Shown piece after piece: positions 39,663-53,000 of a stretch of DNA of 64,000 nucleotides. The position numbers were made by a program, and so were the translations under genes. This stretch comes from Cinclus cinclus. Its lineage: Eukaryota; Chordata; Aves; Passeriformes; Cinclidae. Each line of letters starts with the position of its first letter. Position 1 is the stretch's first letter. Location: positions 98,406,729 to 98,470,728 of the forward strand of contig NC_085048.1 in assembly GCF_963662255.1 (NCBI RefSeq). Reading direction: 5' to 3'. The notes beneath the pieces are model-generated. The model saw only the letters and a list, made by a program, of their open reading frames with translations. It was not told the origin of the DNA and did no database searches.

Positions 39663-42171
39663 CCAAAATAACAACAGAAATCTTTGTCAGAACTGGCTTA
39701 AAAGTGCCAAAGAAAAAAGAAATATTGCAGCATATCATCAGTACAAAGCACTTGATAAGCCTCCTTTGATGTTTCTTGCAGAAACTCTAACAAATTCAGA
39801 GACAAAGAAAGAAAAGTGTGATGCTGCAGGATGGGAGGTGTCAGAGTCTCTGTCCTGGCAGTTTACCCAGTGGTATCTGCAGACACTGCTGTCCTCACTG
39901 TGCACATACTCCTCCAAGATCCTCACCTTCAGAAATACACCACTATTCCAGAGCTGAGTCACTTTGGAAGAAACTGAGACAAAGCCTGATTTGCAGTTAT
40001 GATTCAAGAAGGGCAAAGACTTTTGAAAGCAGGGAAACTAACCTGAACCAGCCATCCAACCTGAAATACACCTGAAGTCAGGACCAGAAAAACTTGCAGA
40101 AGTAAAAAGACCAGCATAAAAATCTCCTGCAAGCCCACCAACTTGACTATTATTGCTGAAGCAGATGTCAAGAGGCAGTTCAAGCTAAAAACTGATGCTT
40201 GATTTAAACCTATAGATCTTCAAATGTGTCTGTGAACTTCATTGCTTTAATCCAATTATCTCTACTTTGCAATGACGCTACCAATGTCAATGATACTATA
40301 CAAAAGAAAATTCAGGTGTGAATGTTTTGTTTTTATTGCCACCGTCAATTCAATCAAATATTTCTCATAGCTCCTAAGTTAAGTCTCTCAAGTGTTCTCC
40401 CATTCTCTTTTGTAGCCAAAAGCGGTGTGACCCTTCAGACGAACATCTTTGTCTGAGCCTCTGAGCCCACTTAATTCCTGAAACTGTTCAGGGCTCCTGT
40501 AGAGACTTCAGCACTTGGAGACAACATTTGTTTAACCCCTTTGCAGTGCTGATACTTTTCATTACCACACTGTCCCCATCTAACCCGAGAGCTGCCCAGC
40601 ATTCCTTACCCTCCATCTTCACTCTTAAGGACCTTGGTCCTGCAAAATTGCTTGAATTAGAGGTTATTTTGGTCTTGTCCCTCTTGTTGTGTGGTTGCCA
40701 CTCTGAACACATAAGTTCAAGTGAGGACAACATGGTCTTTATTGTCCAAAAATACTACTATTCCACCTCATCTCTTCACTTTTTCTTTCACTGCAGCTGG
40801 CTTCCTAGATGCTGCAGACCATTTACTAACATCTTCTGAAGCAGGAATATAGGAAGAAGGAAGCATTTTCACCTAAAACCCACTGTCAATACAGAAATTT
40901 GATCAATCTCACCAGAATCACTTACAGGCAAGCCATTTCTTTCAACGAGCTTTTGGATTCTACCTTTGGGCTCCTGAAAGTGCCAAAAGAAATGGGTGAG
41001 AAACCTTGCTTTGCTTATAGTATTTTATATAATTCTCTTTGGCACCATGACAAATTTGATTTTAAAAAGTCGAGGTGAGATTTCAGAACTACACAGAGAT
41101 GGGAGAGCAATTAAAAATTGGTTGGGGTAATTCCAAAAGGGCTGGCATTTTTGGACAAGGAAAAGTATGCATGACTGTCCTTGAGTATGCACAGCTTAGG
41201 ACTATTACAGGCTTTGTACTAGAGGACAGATTAAACTAATTTGGGAAAGAAGCAAAACAGAAAAAAGGACAAAGAAAAACATTTTCTGAAGTCTCTCCTC
41301 TCCAGGAATCCCTTCTGTTTCACTGGGTCTTAAAGCCATTTTCCTCATGGGTAGAGTGGAAAAGCCATGATGACTGGAGAACAAAAACCAGAATGCAATT
41401 TCTTGTGGTCAGAAGAGTAGGAGACTTTCAATTGCTACTGACAGTATAAATATACATTAGTCATTTATACATTCATGGACTTCAGCTACACAGGAGCTGA
41501 ATGTGCCATGTCCATTCAAAATGTATCCTTCAGGCACAGAACTATTCCTTTTACTTTCTTTTTTTTTCCCCTGTTTTTCTTTTCTGTTTTTTGTATATAC
41601 TTCTATTGTAAACAAATGATGTATTAATTTTTATATGGAAAGCCCATAGCAAACTCTGTTTCAGATGTGAGCTATTTTATTTTATCATCTCTTTTTGATG
41701 ATGCTGGTGTGAAAAATAAAGAATGAATCATTTAAAAAAATCTCGCAGAAATTGCTTCTCATGCTCAGATATGCACCCACAAACTGTGCAATGCAGAGAA
41801 ACCTCAGGTAGCTTTCAGTGAACATCTCTCCTTTGACTTCTCAGCTCAGTAAATCAACTTAAAGAGAGCTCCACAGTGCCACAATAGATTTCTCCTGACC
41901 TCCAAGAAGTACATTTACAGCCAGCTTGATACAGCCTTTGTATACCAAACTGCAGACATGAAAGTTGATATGATCCTTGAAAGCTTACCAAAAACATGGA
42001 GACAGATGTCTCTAATATTAGGTTAAGAAAAATAGATACTATAAATCTATTAAAAAACACTCTCTTGTTTGGAACCCAATGACTGTAGGAATGGGCTGTG
42101 GAATACACATTGAATACAAAACACCTTCTGCTCTTAGCTTCTGGTTTAGCTAAAGGGGGAAAATAGAAAGT

Positions 42172-42280
42172 AAAAAAACAGAAACAAAACAAACAAACAA
42201 ACAAAACCCCCACAAAAAACCAAACCAAAACAACAACAACACAAAAAAAAACAACCCCCCCCCCAAAAAAAAAAAACAAT
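42172..42280. repeat. (AAAC)n repeat with a C10 run and an A12 run
   Basis: aaac, aacc and aac units are followed by ten Cs (42255-42264) and twelve As (42265-42276). The minus-strand open frame here, rich in Phe, Val and Gly, is a translation of this repeat. Confidence 0.9.
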
Positions 42281-45200
42281 AAACAATGACATCTGATTTT
42301 TATTCAGGTATTCACGGGGGAGACTTGAGTGTTGGTAATCTCAGGCCAGTTGCAGCCAAACAGTGACTCTATCTGCCACTTAATTTAGACATTATTTGAA
42401 ATATTGATCATGTGTCTGGGCATCTGTGCTGAATGGACCATTGAAAAGCACAGATGAGAGTTACCATTGAGGAAGGCATTTGCTCTGATGGTGCACTAAA
42501 GCATTTAAGAATTCAAGAAAACATTCCTTAAAACTCTGGGTAACCTTCCCCAGCCACCTGAGGCACCACCGTAAACAAGACATTTCCCCAGACAGTGAAA
42601 ACTGGGTTTCCTTTCATCTCTTTCTTGGCCAGTGTGATTATTAAGGGTAATCACATTAAGATATTTTTTATTCAGATTTTAAGAATTCTTTCACTAAGTC
42701 CTTTCTGAGTCCTGTTTTCCAAGTGTGCACAGTGTTGTACCAGAGCACCTAAAGAAAAAATTCATAAGAGGATTTTTAGAAGAAATTACAACAATTCCTC
42801 AAACTGATGAGGACTAACTCTGGAACTACTCATCCTCCATCCATACCACTGCAGAAGAACACATTACAAAGAGTCTTTTTAAGTAATCACACATCAAGGA
42901 GATCTCACAGAGAAGGGCTCACAACCTCCTAGTAGCTTTTACTAGTACAGTGCTCTTTAAAAAACACAATGCTGTCCCTGGAAGAAATTTCCACCTAAAG
43001 ACAGTGAAACCACAAAACTATCTTTCAGATAACATCAAGAGACTCAGGGTAGGAAAGTTTTATGACAGAGCAGTACCTGGTTACTTGGTGTTTATAGCAT
43101 TTTACACATTTCTGTAGGAAAGTGGCACATATAGGAATTTTCTAATTGGTTTTCAGTCAAAATCATTCCACTGAGAATAAATTTAGAGTACTTCCAGGAA
43201 ACTGAGGAGCTAGACTGGATAATAAAAATGCTACTTTGGGTCTTGAGATTTTTGCACCTGCATTTTGAATACTTTCTTAGCTCCTACTCATTTTGTAACT
43301 ACATAATGGCTGAACAATTCTTTACTTACAGCAATTCCCATTTATTTATGTTGACTCCAAATTGCCAAAAAGTTGGATAGATAGCATGAAGTAGGGGGCT
43401 ATTTTCTTTATGAATGGAATGAAAGAACCAAGTGGAAATGAAGTAGCTCTCAATGTTATTTTCCCACTTCTCCTTATAGGCTGTTTTGTGAAATGCATAC
43501 CTCAGAGTTTGAAGAATCTTTGGGTCACTGCTCATTCAGGCTGAACTTCAGTACAGCTTTATGTATACTTTATTACACATGAAATTTAGGAATCATGTTT
43601 TTGGGGCATCTTTACTGCCATATTCTTCATTTCTGAAAGGAATTGCTAGAGACAGAGAAGAATAAAGCTTGAGATCCAAAAACATCAAGTGATTCATCGA
43701 GCGAGCAAGCTTGGGTAGCTCCGGTTCCTTAGCAAATCCATCAAAGCCAGAGCATAAGAAAAAGCAAAACAGCAAAGTGGTACAAAAACACCTTTTCTGA
43801 GGTCCCAGCCTTTTAACATTTTTCAAGAGCAGTTTAAGAAAAGAAAAGAACACTAAAAGAAAGGGAGAAACTTTGAAACTAGGTAAAGTTTTTATTCTTG
43901 TAGTTGAAAAGGAAGCAATTCCTGGAGGTCAGCTCCATCAAGGAAACTCATTTCACCGTTCAAGCCTGTCACTTTCAAAGCTGTGATGCACCTCTTAAAA
44001 ACCTGAAAGAGTCCTTGGCTTCTGCATAAATCACAGTGCAGTTTCTTTCAAGACATTCATTTCTTTACCCATTTATTGTTGTGGTGGGATGCTGCTTAAT
44101 GACATAAGGCTGTAAGTAAACAAGTAAATAAATAAATATATGTCAAATAACAAAATCTAAGTAGAGAGATTTAAACATGATGCAAAGAGGAAAATATAGA
44201 TGATAAATTCTGATGGCAAAAGGTGACTTTTTTAAAATATTCAGCTAAATGAACATAAGGCACTCAGTTCTGAGGAACAAATTGAAAAATGCCTAACAGA
44301 AAAACAGCTCCCTTTTGCAATGGTAGTGCATTTGTGAACATTTCAGCAACTCCTTTCCCTTTGCTTCTCTCAGTTTTTCTTCTTCCCCAATAGTTATGAA
44401 GCTAAAAATAATAATCTTCAGGAATGGACAGAGATGCCAAACAGCAAGCAACACACTACAGGAGTGTAATACCCAGCACAGAGGGCCAAAGTGAGCTGCC
44501 TGGCTGGTGCCACACAGAGGAACTCCCATGTCATAGCTGAGTTCCAAAAAAATTAAGCTGGACTGGCAAATAAGCCAGGGAACAGGGCTGGGACTATGAG
44601 GTTCTGCACTGGGCTATTGATATAGCCCTCTTGCTAGAACCACTGAAACAGAGAGGAGGGGCTGCAAGCCCAGAAAGATTTCTACTCTACTTCTTCTCAA
44701 AGGGTCCAGCAGGTCCAGGCTGTTCCCATGGGCAAACCAAACATCACTGCTGAAGTGGCCCCTTGCTTTTTAGGCAGGGAAGACAGAGAGATTCCTTGTG
44801 TTGGACATTTTAGTACCTAGCAAGAGGGGGACTGCTGACAACTCAGCTCTATACTATTACAGGTTTACCAGGAAAAGTGAGAAGCTCATAAACTTTCCAT
44901 ACACAGACAATGAAGTTTATTCATACATGGGAAAAGGGTAGCTGAGATCCTTGGATTCTTAGTCCTTTTCCTCTTATCACCTTAGATTTAGAGACTATGA
45001 GGAAACCCACCAGAAAATAATTAGCCACTCATATTTCTTAACATTGGTTTCTGCAGAAAGAAGATAGAACACGAATACCTAATAATTTGTTTTGTTGGGC
45101 TAGTGGGATGAGGTTAGGGGCTGAAATGCTACCTTGAAATCTGATTCTGCACTTCTTGGTTACCAGGTTTTTCTAAACAATTTCTCAAGTCAGTGGAAGA

Positions 45201-46839
45201 CTTATCAGCAGCTACTTTGTATGTGCAGCTCTTTTGAGAGACCCTCAGTGTCAGAGGAACTATGATTACCAGGAAGACACACCAATACTACAAGTTTAGT
45301 GGTACCTGTTTCGCTGACACTGTATAAAATATAACAACAAGCCCATTTTAATTCATTTAAAAAGCAGCCTTTTAAAATGGCTTGTCCTTCATCAAACCCT
45401 CAACATTCCATCTACCAAAGGAAGGTTTTTAAGTCTGTTTCCTCATATGTCAGTGCCATAAGCCCATCCAATTCTTCTCTTGAAACCTAAGGCTTTGCTC
45501 TCAGAAGAACAATTTTATGCTGCATACTGAGGCTAATTTTTGAAACCTCTAACAATCAGGTTGGATTGAGCTGCCTGATGATGAAATATCTTGGTGTAAT
45601 CCTAATTAAGAGGAAGACTTTGTCTTTCCATGCATTTTATTGTCATCGAATTTTAAACAAATTTTTTTCATTAATCAAAAAACTATGGACACATTAAATA
45701 TTAGCAATACAAAACAACTGTAAAATTGGGTGAAGAGTGGAACTAAGCAAAGCTGTGGTGTGTCTATTCCTCCTGCTAAGTCTATATAAAGTGGGATTAA
45801 AAGCATGTTTTATAGAACAGATTTGTTTGCATGGGTTTTTTTGTGGTTTGGACTTGTGATAAGGCAACACTGTCTTCAAGCAATATCTGACAGAAGCAGC
45901 AGGGACAATCCTTTCTAACTGAGCTGAACACCCTTATGATGTCATCTGGAGTTTTTCCTTAATTTGCTGTTGTTCCAGCAGGGAATTCTAGTTGTCACAG
46001 CTGCTTTACATTGGGTGTTTCTGGTGAGCAAGTCCTTTGATGCAATTCCACTGACTCGAACTGCAGTTGCAAAAGGCTTGGCACATCTGCAAAGCTCAAA
46101 TTATTCCTGCTCTGCAGAACCATAAATGCCTTGTAAGTCTTCACAGGCCTCAGTTTTCCTCTCCTTACAATTCTTGAGTTTTCAAGAATACTCCTTTCTC
46201 CCTCTTTTGCTACAAGCCCATAACTACTTTTCTTTCCATTGGGTGATAGTCAGTGGAGAAGTGAATAGTAGTTTTAGGATGTGGTTGGGATAACTGAACT
46301 CAACCGGAATTTTGCTTCTGGCAACTGTATAGCCAGGAGCCTGATGCTTTAACACAGTTTGCCCCACAGCAAAGTGTATTCTTAGCATTGAAGAAACTCT
46401 ACTGAATTTAACAGAGTTCATCCCAAGGGGCAAGAATGCCTTGCATAAATGCTGAAATTCCAAAAGAAGGGGCCTTAAAAAGCTTCTCCATATCTAAATG
46501 CCTGCACTATGTAAGTGCTGACATAGACATGCAAATTGGAAGATGAGGTTTTGAAAGCTTGGTCATAAAAAAAGACCTACCCTGATGATTACTGAGAATA
46601 GAAAATACTTTGTTTAGAATTTTTAAAAGTTTCAAAGAGAAATGAGACTAAAATAAAACAACATACAGAAGCAATAAAAACAAAAATATAGAGGCTGAAT
46701 CATAGTTGCCTAGTCCTGGTTTGGATTTGTTTGAAGAGAAATAAAGGCCTGCCAGATGAAGAACAGAAAGCAAAATCTCCAGGCAAGTCTTCTAAATTAG
46801 AAAAAAATTCAAAGCCTACTGACTAAAAGTAAAGAAGCT

Positions 46840-47050
46840 GTACATGGCACCGAATGAACGGGTGCTACCACTTGGAAAGACCACAGTCATTAGTTTTATG
46901 AGCTGACATTAATTAGCTCTGTTATTTCTATTGGTACCAGTTAAGCTCTAGGCAAAGGCGCCTTTCATGTTAGATATGGCATGTGTTTCCAGAAAAAAAG
47001 TTAATTTAATGCTCTCTCCAGTTAAATACCATGTTAATCATTATTAATGC
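46840..47050. promoter_or_regulatory. Possible conserved intronic element
   Basis: Less repetitive sequence containing a TAAT-rich core (gacattaattagctctg), caccgaatgaacgggtgc and aggcaaaggcgcctttcatg, with CpGs retained in AT-rich surroundings. The pattern suggests a homeodomain-bound enhancer; this is inferred from composition only. Confidence 0.2.
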
Positions 47051-50000
47051 AGGGCAATATTGTAGCTTAAAACAATACAAAACAATCTGAGGAATTAGTC
47101 TGAAAAATACCCGTTGTGTGCCCGATTTGGTAATTATAATTTAGGATGGTTTTGTATGTAAGGAGCAGGGTTTCCCCAGGCATACCATCCTCTTCCCCCA
47201 GCTGCGCCTGCTCTCTACCAATAACAAAGCAGGGCAAATAAGGACAAGGTATTTGTAGCCTGGGAGAAGAGATGTCACTGAGAACCTGATATGAATCTTT
47301 CATCCCGCTGTCCTGATCTATAAGAACCTCTTTGGTCTGTTTCTGCAGCATCTCTGGGAGTTACATCAGGGTGTCTGGGTCCTGCTCTCAAAGTATGACT
47401 CTGACTGCACAACCAGAGCACCACTGCTGCAACAATGCCTACCTGCAGAAAATACAACAGGAAGTTTAGCCTCCTTTTCTGCAAAATAATAATAATAAAA
47501 AAAATCCTACTTGGACTTTTTGCAGGAGTCGTGGTGGTAGAAGTAAAAATTTAAAAAAATCACTGAGTTGCAGAAGAGCTTTGTTGTATTTAACAGAACT
47601 TTTGTGATTCCAGTTAATGAATATTTTACACGAGGCCAAAAGTCATCCAAATCGGGACTTGAAACAAAAATCTTGGGTATTGGGAAAAGCAGGCAGAAGG
47701 AAAGAATGAGAATTCTGCAACTTCGTCATTAGCTGCAGACTCAGAGCCTTCATTTCATTATCTTTAAGTGCCTAGCTGTTTGTGCTACTGAGAGAATCTG
47801 CCATAAAAAAAAGAAGCACAGATGTTTTGCTATAGCAGCCTAGGCAAAAAATCCCCAGAGCAATAGTCCTGGGCATCATATTTAAAGGTGAAAAAAGGAA
47901 AAAAACAGAGATATTAAAGAAAATGAAATTTTCGGAAATTAGACTTCACCAGAGGCCTGTGTATGAAGAACGGTAGGAGCTTTATCATGAAGAGACAAGA
48001 GAAAAGATGTCTAAAAGAAACAAAATCACAAGAATGGAGGGAAAAAGAAAATTTTAGAACATATTTTCAGGATAATATATCAGGGGAAACTTGGGAAAAA
48101 ACTTCTCTAGGAGTTCTTCCAGCATCAATGACCTGAGTTTGATGTGATCCAAGAGAGGAAGGGCAGTGTTTCAGATCTATAAAATACACAAGGCAAATTT
48201 GACGACCTTGCACCACTAGAACAAATGTGGCTCACTTAAACCCAAAGAAAATTAGTGTAATACACTTGAGAAAATATTTTACCAGCATCATGAATAAAGA
48301 ACAGTTAACACACATAGAGCATATAAAATCTTAAGGTGAATTTTCCTCACAAAATGGCAGGTCTAGAGCAAATTGCAGCTACTCAGATCAGAATAAAATC
48401 TGACTTTTTTCTTTGGAGTAGTTGCATATTCTACAGGAATGGTAATGAGAACTTGGATTTTATTGTGTCTAATAAAAGAGTCTCAGAACAACATCTTAAA
48501 AAGTAATTTAACTCATTTACACAATGGATAAGCAATTATTGTAGCGATAATATCATTATTTTTTAAAAAAATAAGTATAAACTGTCAAGGTCCAAAAAAC
48601 ATAGAGGGAAGAAGAGCAATGGCTGCAAAACTCTGCCAGTGTGCAAAATAAACACCAATTTAGACTTCAGCCATATAGCTCTGGCATCCAATTCAGAATG
48701 TATTTCCACAGCTTCAACTTGCTCTATAAATGTGTATCTTAGCATTCTGATTTGGAAAAATAAAAGCACAATTTTACATCACTGGAGCTAGGCATCAGTG
48801 ATACAGCCCAAAAAGTGAATTTCTATTTTGGTCTGTATAAAGAACTGGGGAGAATAGAAAGTTTCCATGAACCATTTCTTTCTCCTCCATGCTTTCTAGT
48901 GTTTCTCATGCCACAGTCATTAGCACATGTATCCTCTGTCAGTTGTTGGTTATAAAAGTTGTATCAATAAGCAAAGACTTCTTTTTTGACTCTGTCAATC
49001 CTGTACCCTAGAAATTCAGCAATAAAAATTCTTCAGTAATTTAAGATCTATTTATTAGACAGATTCTAACTCAATCATTGCAAAATCATGAACCATGCAC
49101 CCCTTGTACAAGACTGGATTAAAATATACTTGTATATTTGTTTGCAGTTTTCTGGGCAGCAGGGCACACATTTCCAAATTTGCTTCCAACATAGGGGTAC
49201 ACAGAAACCCACCTTTAAGTAATGGTTGAGATTGTCATAAAGGCACATACCTAGAGAAACTAGGAATCCCTAGTTCCCTAGTAGAAGAAGCAATTTCCAA
49301 GATCTATGGCAAGAAGAAATTAGCATCAGAAATGAGCAAATACTTCCAACACTGACCTCTTGCAGAAATAAGGAAAGGTGCATTGAGCACAGGTTCAGGT
49401 TACTCAGAGCAAAGCAGCATGAAACTTAGCTTGTCTCCTATGTCTTATTAGATTAAGTTCCCCTTTGTGCAGGAGATTAAACTGAAATCTAAGCATCTCT
49501 GAACATGACATAACTTAAATAGCGTTATCATTTTTTCACTTGCTCTTTGCAGAAAGAATTTGACTATGATAAAATATAATAAACCCCATCAAACATGTTA
49601 AAATAAAGTGTTCCTTAAAAAAAAATTCAGTAGTCTTTAGTAACTTAAGCAAAATAAATAAATAAAGAATAAAGGTAACTGGGGAGAAATACAGAAGACC
49701 TAAAAAATTGGATGGTTAAAGTTTAGTGCTTCCAACTGCAAAACTGAAGGCAGTAGGAAACATAGGTGCTCAGATTCCTTGGAAATTCAAACACCAGAAA
49801 GCATGAATCACCTATTTCAGTAATAGAACAGTGTATAAAAGCGCATATCAAACATTTAAACAACTCCTCTTTCCCCTAAGTCAACACATAAAGAAGAAAA
49901 AATAAAACAGAATGAGAGAAAGACAGCCCAATACCTTCCAGGAACAGCTGCTTCAATCTCTGATTATTCCATCATGCATGCTTCTTTCCAAAAGCTATCC

Positions 50001-53000
50001 AGTAATTACTAAAAAGGAAGATATCAGAGCACTCCACAGCATGACCTCATTGGTTCAATACACTGAACTGGTCAACTCCTCTTCCTCACAACCATCTGAA
50101 GAGCTGTGGGCTTTCCTCATCGCCAACAACAACCTTTATCTGGGAAATCATTCCCAAAGTTATGACTTATGCCTGTGAAATACCAAGCATGTAAAGGAAA
50201 TAATTTCACTGTTCTGGAAGAATTATTCTGGAGGAATCCAAAGTTTGCTGAAGGTTTCTAGGTAGCTCACCCTGGGAAGGAATGGGAGTAGCGATTCTCC
50301 AGAGACACAAGACTGATTAAAATACACACTGCTGGAAGAGGAAATAAAACTACCCCCACCACAACAGAAAATAACCACAACCCAGCTACAACACATGAAT
50401 CAAATGGAAGAAAATGATTGCTGAGGGCTAGCTACAGAGGTAGTTGGGAAAATTATTCCAAAACATTTCTGCTGGAGAGTTTGATAATATCGACATGCAA
50501 AATTTAAGAGGACACACCAGGAATTAATGATCTGTCCTAGAAAAGACAGGCTTGCTCTGTTGAAGCAAGACTGCTTGAGACAATGTTCAGTACTCTCAGA
50601 ACCATAAATATATTGTGAGAAAAGAAAAGGGGGAAAAGGAAAACAAAGCTTCAAACTAGCTCTATAAATTATAGGTCTAAATTTCTTAAGAGTGAGATGA
50701 AAGTGCATGTATCCTGTGTAAGTCTCCTAGGAACACTGTAGCTTGCTGGGAAAATGCCATTTTACCCCAGCAGGATTCCAGGGTCACTTGGATGTTTTTG
50801 AAACGCAAGTGGAAGCAAAAAGTACAATCTTTCAAAGACAGTTAGTGATATCTGATAAGTAAGATCAAGAGAGAAGAGAATCTTTGAAGTACTGGAAGTG
50901 ACCCACCAGACAATTTATATTTATTTTTATTTTTGGATATTTCAGTGTGACTGATGCATTGAAAATATGGCTGAAAATATAGAAGCTGAAGTTAGAAAGA
51001 CTAGAGGTACAAAAGCACATAGCCAGGGTAGGTTGGGACTTTACAAGCAAGTACTCCAAAGCATTTGCTCCAAATAAGTCGTTAGGCAGATTTATTTTTT
51101 TTCCATGCTAATAAATATCTATCAATAGTTCAGTCTTCAGAACAGATTCATGAAAACATCTGTTTCCCTGGGGTCCAATCATGATCAACACCAGCAACAA
51201 ACCAGCACATCTGTTAACAGCACAAGGTGGAGAGCAGTCCTTAGCAGATGCTCCTTCCAGCCTGTCGTTAAAAAGGGGGCAGGAATGCACCCCGATCCCC
51301 AGCATGGAAAAAGTAGAAACGCAGTTCTGGAAAAATGTTGTAGCAAAACTGAAGGAACTATGCCACTGTGTCTCAGAGCTAACTCACTGTTTTCTCTCTC
51401 TTCTGAATCTGAAATTCCTAAGGTTCAGTGCAGTTCTCTCTTAACCCAGGAAGCATTTGCTCAGATAATGTGGCTGCAGCTGTGAAATTAGAAAGGGCCT
51501 ATGAAACTCCAGACTGGATTAACCCATTAACAGCTACATCACCTCGCTGACCCACAACACCACGCTAAGTAAATGCTGAACAGCCAGTTCAACAGAGTTA
51601 AAAAGGAACAAGGTCATTTTTCTCAAAATCTATTTCTTAACAAAACATTTATTCGACAAGATCAGAGACAGAAACAAGAAGGACTCTGGCAGCTGATGTA
51701 ATATTTATTATCTTTTATAAGTGAATCACAATAAGAAACATTCTGCCCACTAATCTTGCACAAGGCTTAATGCTTATGTTACCAACAAGATTGCAAAATC
51801 CAAATGGGCATATTTACGTATTTGAAGTTTTCTAATCCTGTGTATCTCTTACAGTCTACAACATATTTACTCCTTTAAATACTAAAGGTCACATCTTTAA
51901 ATCACCCTGGTTATTCCCCACCTACTACCTTTAAGCCATTCATAGGGACTTTCATAGGAAATTATATATTTAGTGGTCATGGTAAACATTTACCTGGACT
52001 TTACTGTCAATTTTAGTCCAATACTACTTCACTGTAGCAAAAGGATGTGCATAAATATGAAAAGGAACACCATTGCATGCTTTGTATATTTATACTTCCG
52101 TGGTCTGTGATTTGGAACAATCTTGCATTGTGAAGAATATTGCAAAGTGCCTGACTACTGGGACACTCCCATGGGAATTAATGAGGCACAAGCTAGATTC
52201 CAATACTGATGTCCCAAAAACACTTTGAAAGGAAATAGTTTGATTTATCTCCTTGACTTTTCTTCAGTCATTTATCTAAATATTTAACACCACATAGTGA
52301 CATTTAGTACCATTCACATATAATCATGTTAAGGCATCATCCTCGTGACAGCAAAATAAATCAAATATTGGAAAACTGTGGGTTTGCTCATGTACAGAAC
52401 TCATTCAATGCCTCTTTGCTAACACCCTGGGGAAGCTAAAATCCTCAACCTGTAAAAATATTCTAATGCCTCAAGAACAGCAAAACTGTGGGAAATTTAG
52501 ATATCATATTAAGTTGTGGGGATTTTCTCTTTGGCTGGGAGGTTAGTTGAAGCTTGCAAATTCTATTCTGTACAATTTGCTATTACTATCCCAATTTTTG
52601 TAGAAAAGAGACTCTAAAACATCTTCCTAAATTACCTCTTTCTTCTTTCATTTCAGAAAATTAGCAAAAGGACTCAAACTAATTATCCTCTACCTGCCCA
52701 TTTATCAAATAGATGAGCAACATTTGAGAGTACAGTTGTCAAACAGATTTCATGATTACCTCAGCTTAATTAAGAAGAAGGAAAGCAATGAATCTTAGAC
52801 TAATTAAACAGACATCCTCAGCTTCAAAGCATTTTGCCTTGGTGCTTGTCTGCAATTGCCCAAGTGGAGAACAGAACTAGGGGAGAGATTTGATTAGGAT
52901 GGGGCTATGTTTCTAAGCCCAGGGTAGACCAGTGCAATGAAGAGCAGCTACCAGATAATTTGCACAGACCAAATCAAATCCTTGCAAGACATTATTTGTT

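Noticed and set aside
39517..39957. 146-codon Lys/Asn-rich plus-strand frame
   Set aside because: It is mostly a translation of A-rich simple sequence, with no known motif.
41854..42279. 141-codon minus-strand frame with a very hydrophobic N-terminus
   Set aside because: The N-terminal half is the (AAAC)n/C/A repeat read backwards, and no homology is seen.
43593..43853. 86-codon minus-strand frame with a signal-peptide-like start and CpGs near 43690-43730
   Set aside because: It has no family resemblance, no clear splice context and the hydrophobic part is T-rich. It is kept only as a weak curiosity.
47275..47484. Neurexin transmembrane exon (VGIVAAVVLWLC resembles the neurexin membrane segment)
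   Set aside because: The similarity stops after a few residues and the cytoplasmic tail sequence is absent. The true TM exon must lie downstream of LNS6, at lower coordinates.
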